Shown here: piece after piece, positions 1-5,529 of the stretch
How positions within the stretch are numbered: position 1 is the first letter of the stretch
Layout: every line of letters starts with the position of its first letter
Source of the DNA: Pseudomonadota bacterium
GTDB lineage: Bacteria > Pseudomonadota > Alphaproteobacteria > Kiloniellales > J153
Assembly (NCBI GenBank): GCA_022572105.1
Contig: JACZWN010000171.1
Location: forward strand, 1 to 7,125
DNA length: 7,125 bases
Reading direction: 5' to 3'
Program-made: the position numbers and the translations under genes
The notes under the pieces: generated by a model
What the model was told of the DNA's origin: nothing
Databases searched by the model: none
What the model saw: the letters and a program-made list of their open reading frames with translations, nothing else

Positions 1-1152
1 GCCTTGCTGAGCGGCGTGCTCAACTCGCTCTACAAGTTCGCCGCCGCCGCCGCCGCGCCGATCCTGCTCAACATCTTTTTCATCTTTGCGCTGGTCGTGG
101 TGCTGCCGCTTACCGGCGCGCCCGGGCCGGTGCTCGCTTGGACCGTGGCGGCGGCCGGGTTCGGTCAGTTCCTGTTTCTGCTCGCCGCCTGCCACCGCGC
201 CGGCATGGCGCTCAGGTTGCCGCGCCCGCGCCTGACGGCGGGCGTGCGCCGGCTGCTCAAGCTCATCGGTCCGGGCGTACTCTCCGCCGGGGTCCTTCAG
301 ATCAACCTCATGATCGGCACGATCATCGCCTCGCTCCAGGCCGGCGCGGTGTCCTACCTCTATTACGCCGACCGGGTCTACCAACTGCCGCTCGGCCTGA
401 TCGGGATCGGCTTGGGCGTGGTTCTGCTTCCCCATCTGACGCGCAGCTTGCGCGGCGGCGCCGAGGCCGAGGCCATGCGGACGCTCAACCGGGGCCTCGA
501 GCTGTCCATGCTGCTGACCCTGCCCGCCGCGGTCGCGCTCGTGGTGGTTTCCTGGCCGATCGTGATCGTGCTCTTCGAGCGCGGCGCCTTCGACCGGGCG
601 AGCTCGGAGGCGACCGCGCTCGCGCTCATGGCCTTCGCCGCCGGGCTGCCGGCTTATGTGCTGGTCAAGGTCCTGCAGCCGGCCTTCTTCGCGCGCGAGG
701 ACACGGTGACGCCGTTCAAGATGGCGGCCGCCACCGTGGCCGCCAACGTTGCGCTCAGCCTGATCCTGTTCTGGCCGCTGGGGCACGTCGGCATCGCGCT
801 GGCGACCGCGCTCGCCGCCTGGCTCAACACGGTGCTGCTCGCCGTCGCCCTGCGCCGGCGCGGGTTCCTGACCCTGGACGCGCGGCTGAAAGGCCGCCTG
901 CCGCGCGTGGCGCTCGCCAGCCTGGTCATGGGGTTGGCGCTCTGGGCGGCCGCGCGCTGGCTCGGGCCCTGGTTCGAGGCGGCCCTCGGGTGGCGCATCG
1001 CCGGCCTGGCCATCCTGGTGGGCGGCGGGTTGGCGCTCTACGCGGGCCTCGCCTATGGGCTGCGCGCGGTCGACCGCGCCGAGCTCGCCGCGCTGCTCAG
1101 GCGGCTGCGCAAGGGCGCGACCGGTGCCGATGAGGCCGCGCCGCCCCCTTGA
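1..1152 (+). CDS. murJ: Lipid II flippase MurJ (MviN), 5' end outside the window
   Basis: Integral inner-membrane protein of the MOP/MATE-like superfamily that flips the lipid-linked peptidoglycan precursor lipid II to the periplasmic side. The reading frame is open from base 1 and gives 383 residues. MurJ is usually about 510-530 residues, so roughly 130-150 N-terminal residues are missing. The visible part starts at the family's 'SGVLN' segment and shows many hydrophobic helices. The strongest signature is YYADRVYQLPLG (codons about 121-132). Its Asp-Arg pair aligns, from memory, with the functionally important D269/R270 of E. coli MurJ; the E. coli E273 position is Gln here, which I believe is common outside enterics. 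'LFERGAF' and 'KVLQPAFFAREDT' are also family-typical. The protein ends in a charged, Ala/Pro-rich tail. trpS follows after 75 bp on the same strand, so the two may be cotranscribed. Identification is secure. Confidence 0.95.
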   Translation, partial: ALLSGVLNSLYKFAAAAAAPILLNIFFIFALVVVLPLTGAPGPVLAWTVAAAGFGQFLFLLAACHRAGMALRLPRPRLTAGVRRLLKLIGPGVLSAGVLQINLMIGTIIASLQAGAVSYLYYADRVYQLPLGLIGIGLGVVLLPHLTRSLRGGAEAEAMRTLNRGLELSMLLTLPAAVALVVVSWPIVIVLFERGAFDRASSEATALALMAFAAGLPAYVLVKVLQPAFFAREDTVTPFKMAAATVAANVALSLILFWPLGHVGIALATALAAWLNTVLLAVALRRRGFLTLDARLKGRLPRVALASLVMGLALWAAARWLGPWFEAALGWRIAGLAILVGGGLALYAGLAYGLRAVDRAELAALLRRLRKGATGADEAAPPP

Positions 1153-1181
1153 CCCTGCCCCGGGTTGCGGCGATAACGCCG

Positions 1182-1206
1182 CGGCCCGCGTATCGGACGC
1201 GGGCCG
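1182..1206 (+). promoter_or_regulatory. Perfect 9-bp GC hairpin between murJ and trpS
   Basis: CGGCCCGCG (1182-1190) and CGCGGGCCG (1198-1206) form a perfect 9-bp inverted repeat around a 7-nt loop. It starts 30 nt after the murJ stop and ends 21 nt before the trpS ATG. No T-tract follows (the next bases are ATGGACTTTGG), so it does not look like an intrinsic terminator. It could be an mRNA processing or stabilising stem, or could affect trpS translation. The structure is seen; the role is unknown. Confidence 0.45.
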
Positions 1207-1227
1207 ATGGACTTTGGGTAACGGTTC

Positions 1228-2256
1228 ATGAAGCGCATCTTTTCGGGCGTGCAGCCCACCGGCAGCCTGCATCTCGGCAACTACCTGGGCGCGATCCGCA
1301 ACTTCGTCGGCCTGCAGGACGACTTCGAGTGCATCTATTGCGTCGTGGACATGCACGCGATCACGGTCTGGCAGGACCCGCAGGCGCTGAAGGCCAACAC
1401 CCGCGAGGTCACCGCCGCCTATCTGGCCGCCGGCATCGACCCCAAGCGCTGCATCATCTTCAACCAGAGCCAGGTCGCCGCGCATGCGGAGCTGGCCTGG
1501 ATCTTCAACTGCGTGACCCGGCTCGGCTGGCTCAACCGCATGACCCAATTCAAGGAGAAGGCGGGCAAGCACCGCGAGAACGCAAGCTCCGGGCTCTACG
1601 TCTACCCCAACCTCATGGCGGCCGACATCCTGGCCTACAAGGCGACCCACGTGCCCGTCGGCGAGGACCAGAAGCAGCACCTGGAGCTGACCCGCGACAT
1701 CGCCCAGAAGTTCAACAAGGACGTCGGCGTCGAGGTCTTCCCGCTGACCGAGCCACTCATCTTCGGAGAGGCGACCCGGGTCATGTCGCTACGCGACGGC
1801 GCCAGGAAGATGAGCAAGTCGGAGCCCTCCGACATGAGCCGCATCAACATGACCGACGACGCCGACCTGATTGCCAAGAAGATCCGCCGGGCCACCACCG
1901 ATCCGGACCTCTTGCCGGGGCCCGAGGTCCTGGACGAGCGCGGCCGGGTGCCGGAGGCGGCGCGCGCCGCCCGGCCCGAGGCTTACAACCTGCTCGGCAT
2001 TTATGCCGCGCTCGCCGAGAAGCCGATGGCCGGGGTCCTGGCGGATTTCAGCGGCGCCCAGTTCTCCCGCTTCAAGGCGGCGCTCACCGATCTCGCGGTG
2101 GCCGTGCTCGGGCCGGTCGGGGACGAGATGCAGCGCCTCTGCGCGGATCCGGCCGCCGTCGATGCGGTGCTACGCGACGGCGCCGAGCGCGCGCGCGCCA
2201 TCGCCGACCCGATCCTGGACGAGGTCTACGACGCGGTCGGGTTCCTGAGGCCGTAG
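1228..2256 (+). CDS. trpS: Tryptophan--tRNA ligase (class I aminoacyl-tRNA synthetase)
   Basis: Cytoplasmic enzyme that activates tryptophan with ATP and charges tRNA-Trp. The 342-residue product matches the usual bacterial TrpRS length. It starts with MKRIFSGVQPTGSLHLGNYL; the HIGH-type ATP-binding motif is HLGN at residues 15-18. The KMSKS loop is intact at residues 194-198 (KMSKS followed by EPS). Also typical are the 'AADILAY' segment and 'VPVGEDQKQHLELTRDIA' in the catalytic core, and a C-terminal helical region ending in a family-like 'VYDAVGFLRP'. The ATG start is set by this conserved N-terminus. The upstream sequence (TTTGGGTAACGGTTC) has no clear Shine-Dalgarno, which suggests weak or coupled initiation. 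It lies downstream of murJ in the same direction. No T-box-like or Trp leader peptide was seen in the 75-bp gap. Nothing appears broken. Confidence 0.97.
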   Translation: MKRIFSGVQPTGSLHLGNYLGAIRNFVGLQDDFECIYCVVDMHAITVWQDPQALKANTREVTAAYLAAGIDPKRCIIFNQSQVAAHAELAWIFNCVTRLGWLNRMTQFKEKAGKHRENASSGLYVYPNLMAADILAYKATHVPVGEDQKQHLELTRDIAQKFNKDVGVEVFPLTEPLIFGEATRVMSLRDGARKMSKSEPSDMSRINMTDDADLIAKKIRRATTDPDLLPGPEVLDERGRVPEAARAARPEAYNLLGIYAALAEKPMAGVLADFSGAQFSRFKAALTDLAVAVLGPVGDEMQRLCADPAAVDAVLRDGAERARAIADPILDEVYDAVGFLRP

Positions 2257-2272
2257 CCGTCGTCGACACGAT

Positions 2273-2306
2273 CTCTTTTCACGTTCGGCCTCTTTTCACG
2301 TTCGGC
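2273..2306. repeat. Perfect 17-bp tandem duplication
   Basis: CTCTTTTCACGTTCGGC occurs twice head to tail (2273-2289 and 2290-2306), starting 17 bp after the trpS stop. The repeat is exact. The second copy runs into the palindrome at 2298-2312. It may be a replication-slippage duplication or a doubled binding site. Function is unknown. Confidence 0.85.
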
Positions 2307-2312
2307 GAACGT
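2298..2312. promoter_or_regulatory. Operator-like palindrome ACGTTC-GGC-GAACGT
   Basis: Six-base arms ACGTTC (2298-2303) and GAACGT (2307-2312) flank a GGC centre. The left arm is within the second copy of the 17-bp repeat; the first copy lacks the right arm. The size fits a dimeric repressor half-site pair, but no regulator is identified and the site is upstream of the likely promoter at 2383-2411. Tentative. Confidence 0.3.
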
Positions 2313-2330
2313 CCTTTGTCTTGAGTCGAG

Positions 2331-2349
2331 GCGCTTCGGCGGGTTTTTT
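2331..2349 (+). terminator. Weak terminator-like element after trpS
   Basis: A short CGC stem (2332-2334 with 2339-2341) closed by a C(UUCG)G tetraloop is followed by GG and six Ts (2344-2349). The tetraloop plus T-run resembles an intrinsic terminator for trpS, but only 3 bp pair cleanly. An alternative fold pairs GCGG plus TTTTT (2339-2348) with AAAAA plus CCGC (2354-2362), with one bulged G. Confidence 0.35.
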
Positions 2350-2382
2350 CGCCAAAAACCGCAACAAACCCGCGCTAAGGCA

Positions 2383-2411
2383 TTGGCGGACCGCGATCTT
2401 GGCGGTAATCT
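2383..2411 (+). promoter_or_regulatory. Possible sigma-70-type promoter for the permease operon
   Basis: TTGGCG (2383-2388, 4 of 6 to TTGACA), a 17-bp spacer, then TAATCT (2406-2411, 3 of 6 to TATAAT). It lies after the trpS terminator-like element and about 110 bp before the permease ATG. TTGGCGG also recurs at 2399-2405 inside the spacer. The spacing is ideal but the -10 match is poor, so this is tentative. Confidence 0.25.
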
Positions 2412-2417
2412 GTGACC

Positions 2418-2450
2418 ACCGGCGTCCGCGGACCCGCGCGCGCCGGTTTT
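2418..2450 (+). promoter_or_regulatory. Leader hairpin plus T4 upstream of the permease
   Basis: ACCGGCG (2418-2424) pairs perfectly with CGCCGGT (2441-2447) around a 16-nt loop, and the right arm runs into TTTT (2447-2450). The loop itself contains the palindrome TCCGCGGA (2425-2432). It lies between the possible promoter and the permease start, so it could be an attenuator-like leader element. The T-run is short and no ligand-type conservation can be judged from one sequence. Confidence 0.3.
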
Positions 2451-2519
2451 GCCGTTTCCAGGACGCGAAGGCCGCCATGCCGCTGCCGCGCCGAGCCGCC
2501 GAAGACTGATCGCGCCGCG

Positions 2520-3434
2520 ATGCAGATCTACCTGCCCATCGCCGAGATGTCCTTGAACGTCTTTCTGCTCCTCGGCATGGGCGGGGTCGTCGGGTTTCTT
2601 TCCGGCCTCTTTGGGGTCGGCGGCGGCTTTCTCATGACCCCGCTGCTCATCTTCATCGGCGTGCCGCCGGCGGTCGCGGTCGGCACCGAGGCGAACCAGA
2701 TCGTGGCCGCCTCGGTCTCGGGCGTGCTCGCGCACTGGCGGCGCGGCAACGTCGACGTGAAGATGGGGCTGGTGCTGCTGCTCGGCGGCCTCGCCGGCTC
2801 GACGCTCGGCGTCATGCTGTTCTCCTTCCTGCGCGGGCTCGGCCAGATCGACCTGGTGATCTCGCTCTCCTACGTCGTCTTCCTGGGCACCATCGGCAGC
2901 CTGATGCTGTACGAGAGCATGCGCGCCATGCGCCGGCGCAAGACCGCGCCGGGCCAGCGCATGAAGCTGCACCAGCACACCTGGGTGCACGGGCTGCCGC
3001 TCAAGATGCGCTTTCGCCGCTCGAAGCTCTACATCTCGGCGCTCTTGCCGTTTACGGTCGGATTTTTGGTCGGCGTACTGGCCGCGATCATGGGCGTGGG
3101 CGGGGGCTTCATCATGGTGCCGGCCATGATCTACCTGCTCGGCATGCCGACCGCGGTGGTGATCGGCACCTCCCTGTTCCAGATCATCTTCGTGACCGCG
3201 AACGTGACCTTCCTGCAGGCCTACGCCAACCAGACGGTCGACGTGGTGCTCGCGCTCATGCTGCTGACCGGCGCGGTGATCGGCGCCCAGTTCGGCGCGC
3301 GCGCCGGCGCCCGGCTGCGCGGCGAGGAGCTGCGCGGCCTGCTCGCGCTCATGGTGCTCGCCGTCTGCGGCAAGCTGTTCTTCGATCTCCTGGTCACGCC
3401 GGACGACCTCTACTCCCTGGGCGTGGGCCAATGA
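2520..3434 (+). CDS. TauE/SafE family membrane permease (sulfite/organosulfonate-type exporter)
   Basis: 304-residue multi-pass inner-membrane protein of the TauE/SafE (former DUF81) family, whose studied members export sulfite, sulfoacetate or related organic anions. The family's internal duplication is clear: GFLSGLFGVGGGFLMTPLL (residues 25-43) is echoed by the second-half copy around residues 181-206, with GVGGGF in both (32-37 and 192-197) and the following 'PPAVAVGTEANQI' / 'PTAVVIGTSLFQI'. The halves are joined by a basic, His-containing hydrophilic stretch (about residues 135-170). The ATG at 2520 was chosen because MQIYLPIAEMS leads directly into the first helix. The frame is open further upstream to a GTG at 2412, but that extension is Arg/Pro-rich and overlaps the leader hairpin. 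Shine-Dalgarno is weak. The last 4 bp overlap the next gene (ATGA), implying translational coupling. The family is secure; the substrate is not known. Confidence 0.92.
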   Translation: MQIYLPIAEMSLNVFLLLGMGGVVGFLSGLFGVGGGFLMTPLLIFIGVPPAVAVGTEANQIVAASVSGVLAHWRRGNVDVKMGLVLLLGGLAGSTLGVMLFSFLRGLGQIDLVISLSYVVFLGTIGSLMLYESMRAMRRRKTAPGQRMKLHQHTWVHGLPLKMRFRRSKLYISALLPFTVGFLVGVLAAIMGVGGGFIMVPAMIYLLGMPTAVVIGTSLFQIIFVTANVTFLQAYANQTVDVVLALMLLTGAVIGAQFGARAGARLRGEELRGLLALMVLAVCGKLFFDLLVTPDDLYSLGVGQ

Positions 3435-4195
3435 GGCGCGGGCGCGCAGTTTGCCACCTGGGCCTCTCCACGGCCTGGCTGCTGCTGGCCCTGTCCAGCC
3501 CAGCGCGGGCCACATCGGATGTTCTGGTCGTCGATCTTTCCCAGGAGACGGTTGCCATCACGACCGGGTTCGCCGGCACCGACGTGCTGCTGTTCGGCGC
3601 CATGGAGGGCAAGGGGGACGTGGTGGTCATCGTGCGCGGGCCGGACCGCCCGGTGGTCGTGCGCCGCAAGAGCCGCGTGCTCGGGGTCTGGGTCAACACG
3701 GCCAAGATGACCTTCGAGCGGGCGCCCAGTTTCTATGCCATCGCCAGTTCCCGGCCGCTCGCCGAGATCGCCCAGGAGACCGTGCTCGCCCGGGAGCAGA
3801 TGGGACTCGATCACCTGCGCCTGGATTTGCCCCGGGCCAAGGCCTCGGAGAACGTGGCGGCGGAGTGGCGCGCCGGATTGATTCGCAATCATCAAAGACT
3901 CGGGCTCTATCGATCCGAGATCAGGCCCATCACAATCCAGTTCGACCGCTTGTTCCGCGCCGAGTTAACTCTGCCAGCCAACGTGTCCACCGGTAAATAC
4001 CAGGTGCAGGTCTATCTCTTCAGGGACGGGCGGGTCGTTTCCGCACGGATCAGGGGGCTGGAAGTCGAGAGAATCGGCGCCGAAGCGGTGATCTACGACT
4101 TTGCGTACCAGAAATCGGCGCTCTACGGCCTGATTGCGATCCTGGTGGCGTTGATGGCAGGATGGGTGGCTCACTTGGCATTCCGAAAGGCGTAA
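3431..4195 (+). CDS. PF09608/TIGR02186-type membrane-anchored periplasmic protein
   Basis: 254-residue protein that I recognise as the alphaproteobacterial 'putative transmembrane' family (PF09608, TIGR02186), which has no established function. Residues 1-27 look like a signal peptide: basic MRRGR, a hydrophobic core, and a probable cut after ARA. The body is predicted to be periplasmic and beta-rich, with the family-like 'ITTGFAGTDVLLFGA' (43-57), 'VVVIVRGPDRPVVVRRKSR' (64-82), 'GVWVNT' (85-90) and 'FYAIASSRPL' (101-110). A single C-terminal transmembrane helix lies at about 231-251, followed by a short basic tail. The start codon overlaps the permease stop (ATGA), and the stress protein gene begins 7 bp after its stop. 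The tight coupling suggests an accessory subunit or periplasmic partner of the permease. The coding sequence around 3871-4020 is less GC-rich than its surroundings (81 of 150 by hand count). The family call is from memory of its motifs. Confidence 0.85.
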   Translation: MRRGRAVCHLGLSTAWLLLALSSPARATSDVLVVDLSQETVAITTGFAGTDVLLFGAMEGKGDVVVIVRGPDRPVVVRRKSRVLGVWVNTAKMTFERAPSFYAIASSRPLAEIAQETVLAREQMGLDHLRLDLPRAKASENVAAEWRAGLIRNHQRLGLYRSEIRPITIQFDRLFRAELTLPANVSTGKYQVQVYLFRDGRVVSARIRGLEVERIGAEAVIYDFAYQKSALYGLIAILVALMAGWVAHLAFRKA

Positions 4196-4202
4196 CCGGC
4201 CG

Positions 4203-4706
4203 ATGGGCGAAACCGCCGACGAGACCCGAGCCCCGAGAGACTCCTCCGGCCGCGTGTTCCTGGTGATCGTGGACGAGACCGAGGAGATGGAGGTCGCCCT
4301 GCGCTTCGCCTGCCGCCGGGCGCGCCACACCGGCGGCCGGGTCGCCCTGCTCTACGTCATCGAACCGGCCGAATTCCAGCACTGGATGGCGGTCGAAGAC
4401 CTGATGCGCGAGGAGGCGCGCAGCGAGGGCGAGCAACTGCTGCAGAAACTCGCCGCCCGGGTCAACGAGCTGGTCGGCTCCATCCCCATCCTCTATGTCC
4501 GCGAGGGCAAGGTGCGCGACGAGCTGTTCAAGCTACTCGATGAGGAGCCACGCGTCTCGATCCTGGTGCTGGGCGCCAATCCGGGCTCGCGCGGGCCCGG
4601 GCCGCTGGTCTCGGCGCTGACCGGCAAGATGATCGGCAAACTGCGGATTCCGGTCACCGTGGTGCCCGGGAACCTGGGTGACGAAGAAATCGATTTAATC
4701 AGTTAA
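4203..4706 (+). CDS. Universal stress protein (UspA-like) family
   Basis: 167-residue cytoplasmic single-domain Usp-fold protein. Such proteins bind ATP or act as stress-state modulators, often tuning a neighbouring transporter or enzyme. After a 16-residue polar leader, the first strand is 'RVFLVIVDET' (17-26) with the usual acidic residue. The middle has 'RVALLYVIEPAEF' (46-58), and the nucleotide loop begins at 'ILVLGANPGSRG' (120-131). The loop reads G128-x2-G131-x9-G141-K142, so the classical G-2x-G-9x-G-[S/T] pattern is kept except that Lys replaces Ser/Thr. It ends with 'IPVTVVPGNLGDEEID', which I recall as typical of alphaproteobacterial members. The ATG is 7 bp after the preceding stop, with AAAGG at 4186-4190 as a distant Shine-Dalgarno. 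It is most likely the third gene of the permease operon. No DNA-binding domain is present. Confidence 0.9.
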   Translation: MGETADETRAPRDSSGRVFLVIVDETEEMEVALRFACRRARHTGGRVALLYVIEPAEFQHWMAVEDLMREEARSEGEQLLQKLAARVNELVGSIPILYVREGKVRDELFKLLDEEPRVSILVLGANPGSRGPGPLVSALTGKMIGKLRIPVTVVPGNLGDEEIDLIS

Positions 4707-4732
4707 TTATTTGAAATTAAATAACATTCATG
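4689..4732. promoter_or_regulatory. AT-rich island with overlapping inverted repeats
   Basis: This stretch at the end of the usp gene and just after it is strikingly AT-rich within GC-rich DNA. It contains TTAATT (4703-4708) with AATTAA (4715-4720), and overlapping TTATTT (4707-4712) with AAATAA (4719-4724). TTTAAT (4694-4699), 17 bp, then TTAAAT (4717-4722) would fit a weak promoter for nfu. It could also be a bend or nucleoid-protein site. There is no GC stem with T-run, so it is not a standard terminator for the usp operon. Confidence 0.3.
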
Positions 4733-4761
4733 CTGGCTGGCGGCTCCGTGGGCCGGACTTG

Positions 4762-4791
4762 TCGGTGCCGGCGGCTTGAACTCGGTGCCGG
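4762..4791. repeat. 10-bp direct repeat TCGGTGCCGG, about two helical turns apart
   Basis: TCGGTGCCGG is found at 4762-4771 and again at 4782-4791, a 20-bp start-to-start distance that puts both on roughly the same face of the helix. It lies in the presumed nfu upstream region. It could be a paired regulator site; no known Fe-S regulator consensus was recognised. Confidence 0.35.
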
Positions 4792-4810
4792 AATGGGTCA
4801 CATATGACTC

Positions 4811-4842
4811 GCGGGACGGCGGGTTTGGCGCCGCCGCCCCGC
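4811..4842 (+). promoter_or_regulatory. Strong hairpin just before the nfu ribosome binding site
   Basis: GCGGG-A-CGGCGG (4811-4822) pairs with CCGCCG-C-CCCGC (4831-4842): 11 base pairs with one A/C mismatch and an 8-nt loop. It is followed by ACGAGCC and TTTT (4850-4853), then directly by the nfu Shine-Dalgarno. The T-run is 7 nt from the stem, so termination would be weak. The position suggests a control on translation or attenuation of nfu, but this is inferred. Confidence 0.5.
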
Positions 4843-4851
4843 ACGAGCCTT

Positions 4852-4860
4852 TTAAGGAGG
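4852..4860 (+). promoter_or_regulatory. Near-perfect Shine-Dalgarno of nfu, which decides the start
   Basis: TAAGGAGG (4853-4860) is complementary to the full 3' end of 16S rRNA and is by far the best ribosome binding site in the window. It leaves only 2 nt to the ATG at 4863 but 8 nt to the in-frame GTG at 4869, so it favours the GTG as start. Confidence 0.8.
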
Positions 4861-4868
4861 GCATGGCG

Positions 4869-5423
4869 GTGTTCATCCAGACCGAAGAGACGCCGAATCC
4901 GGCGACCGTAAAGTTTCTGCCCGGCTGCGAGGTGGCCGGGGCGACGACGGCGGACTTTCCCGAGCCCGAATCGGCCGGGCGCTCGCCCTTGGCCGAGCGG
5001 CTGTTTACGATCGACGGCATCACGGGCGTCTTCTTGGGCGCCGACTTCGTGACCGTGACCAAGGCCGAGGACAAGGAGTGGTATCTGCTCAAGCCCGCGG
5101 TGCTCGGGGTCATCATGGAGCACTTCACCGCCGGACGGCCGGTCCTCCTGAGCGATGTGGCGGAGGCGGCCGAAAACGTCTCCGAAGAGGACAGCGAGGT
5201 GGTCGCCCAGATCAAGGAGTTGCTCGATACCCGGGTCCGGCCGGCGGTCGCGCAGGACGGCGGCGACATCGTCTTCCAGGGCTTCGAGGGCGGCGTGGTC
5301 TTTCTGCACATGCAGGGCGCCTGCGCGGGCTGCCCGTCATCCACGGCGACGCTCAAGATGGGCATCGAGAACATGCTGCGCCACTACATTCCCGAGGTGC
5401 TCGAGGTGCGCGCGGTCACGTGA
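4869..5423 (+). CDS. Nfu-type iron-sulfur cluster carrier protein (NifU-like)
   Basis: 184-residue cytoplasmic scaffold/carrier that holds a [4Fe-4S] cluster and delivers it to apo-enzymes. Residues 1 to about 85 are the Nfu N-terminal domain (PF08712), opening with the hallmark FIQTEETPNPATVKFLPG and containing 'LFTIDGITGVFLGADFVTVTK'. After an acidic linker comes the NifU C-terminal domain (PF01106; about 105-175) with 'VRPAVAQDGGDI' and the cluster-ligating C152-A-G-C155 pair followed by PSSTATLKMGIENML. Both domains and both cysteines are intact and the length is normal. The GTG at 4869 is preferred because of its ribosome-site spacing and because family proteins often begin MFIQTE. The alternative ATG at 4863 adds two residues (Met-Ala). 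The gene has its own leader and ends in a terminator, so it is probably a single-gene unit. It may be called nfuA or simply nfu in related genomes. Confidence 0.93.
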   Translation: MFIQTEETPNPATVKFLPGCEVAGATTADFPEPESAGRSPLAERLFTIDGITGVFLGADFVTVTKAEDKEWYLLKPAVLGVIMEHFTAGRPVLLSDVAEAAENVSEEDSEVVAQIKELLDTRVRPAVAQDGGDIVFQGFEGGVVFLHMQGACAGCPSSTATLKMGIENMLRHYIPEVLEVRAVT

Positions 5424-5441
5424 CCGGCCTATTCCTCCGGC

Positions 5442-5477
5442 AGCGCCCGGCCGTGCATGGCCGGGCGTTCGTTATTT
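5442..5477 (+). terminator. Rho-independent terminator of nfu
   Basis: CGCCCGGCC (5444-5452) pairs perfectly with GGCCGGGCG (5459-5467) around a 6-nt loop. The stem can be extended outward by G-U and A-U pairs. The T-rich tail TTCGTTATTT (5468-5477) follows at once. It lies 18 nt after the nfu stop. The stem also works on the minus strand, but no T-run follows there. Confidence 0.8.
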
Positions 5478-5529
5478 CCGGCCGTGGTTACGGACGGAAC
5501 CGGCTCCGCGAACGAATGCGCCGGGTCTG

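Noticed and set aside
1149..2324. Open frame of 391 codons on the plus strand overlapping trpS in another frame.
   Set aside because: Arg/Pro/Gly-rich out-of-frame translation of trpS, which itself has HLGN and KMSKS motifs.
2412..2519. 36-codon N-terminal extension of the permease from a GTG at 2412.
   Set aside because: Arg/Pro-rich, hydrophilic and overlapping the leader hairpin. The conserved MQIYLPIAEMS start at 2520 fits the family.
2226..3515. Long open frame of 429 codons on the minus strand, rich in His, Arg, Asp and Glu.
   Set aside because: It lies antisense to the well-supported permease gene and spans its leader. Its low-complexity charged composition is typical of a GC-rich shadow frame and contains no recognisable domain.
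4776..4868. 31-codon N-terminal extension of nfu from a TTG at 4776.
   Set aside because: It covers the leader hairpin and ribosome site and is not part of the Nfu domain, which begins at FIQTE.
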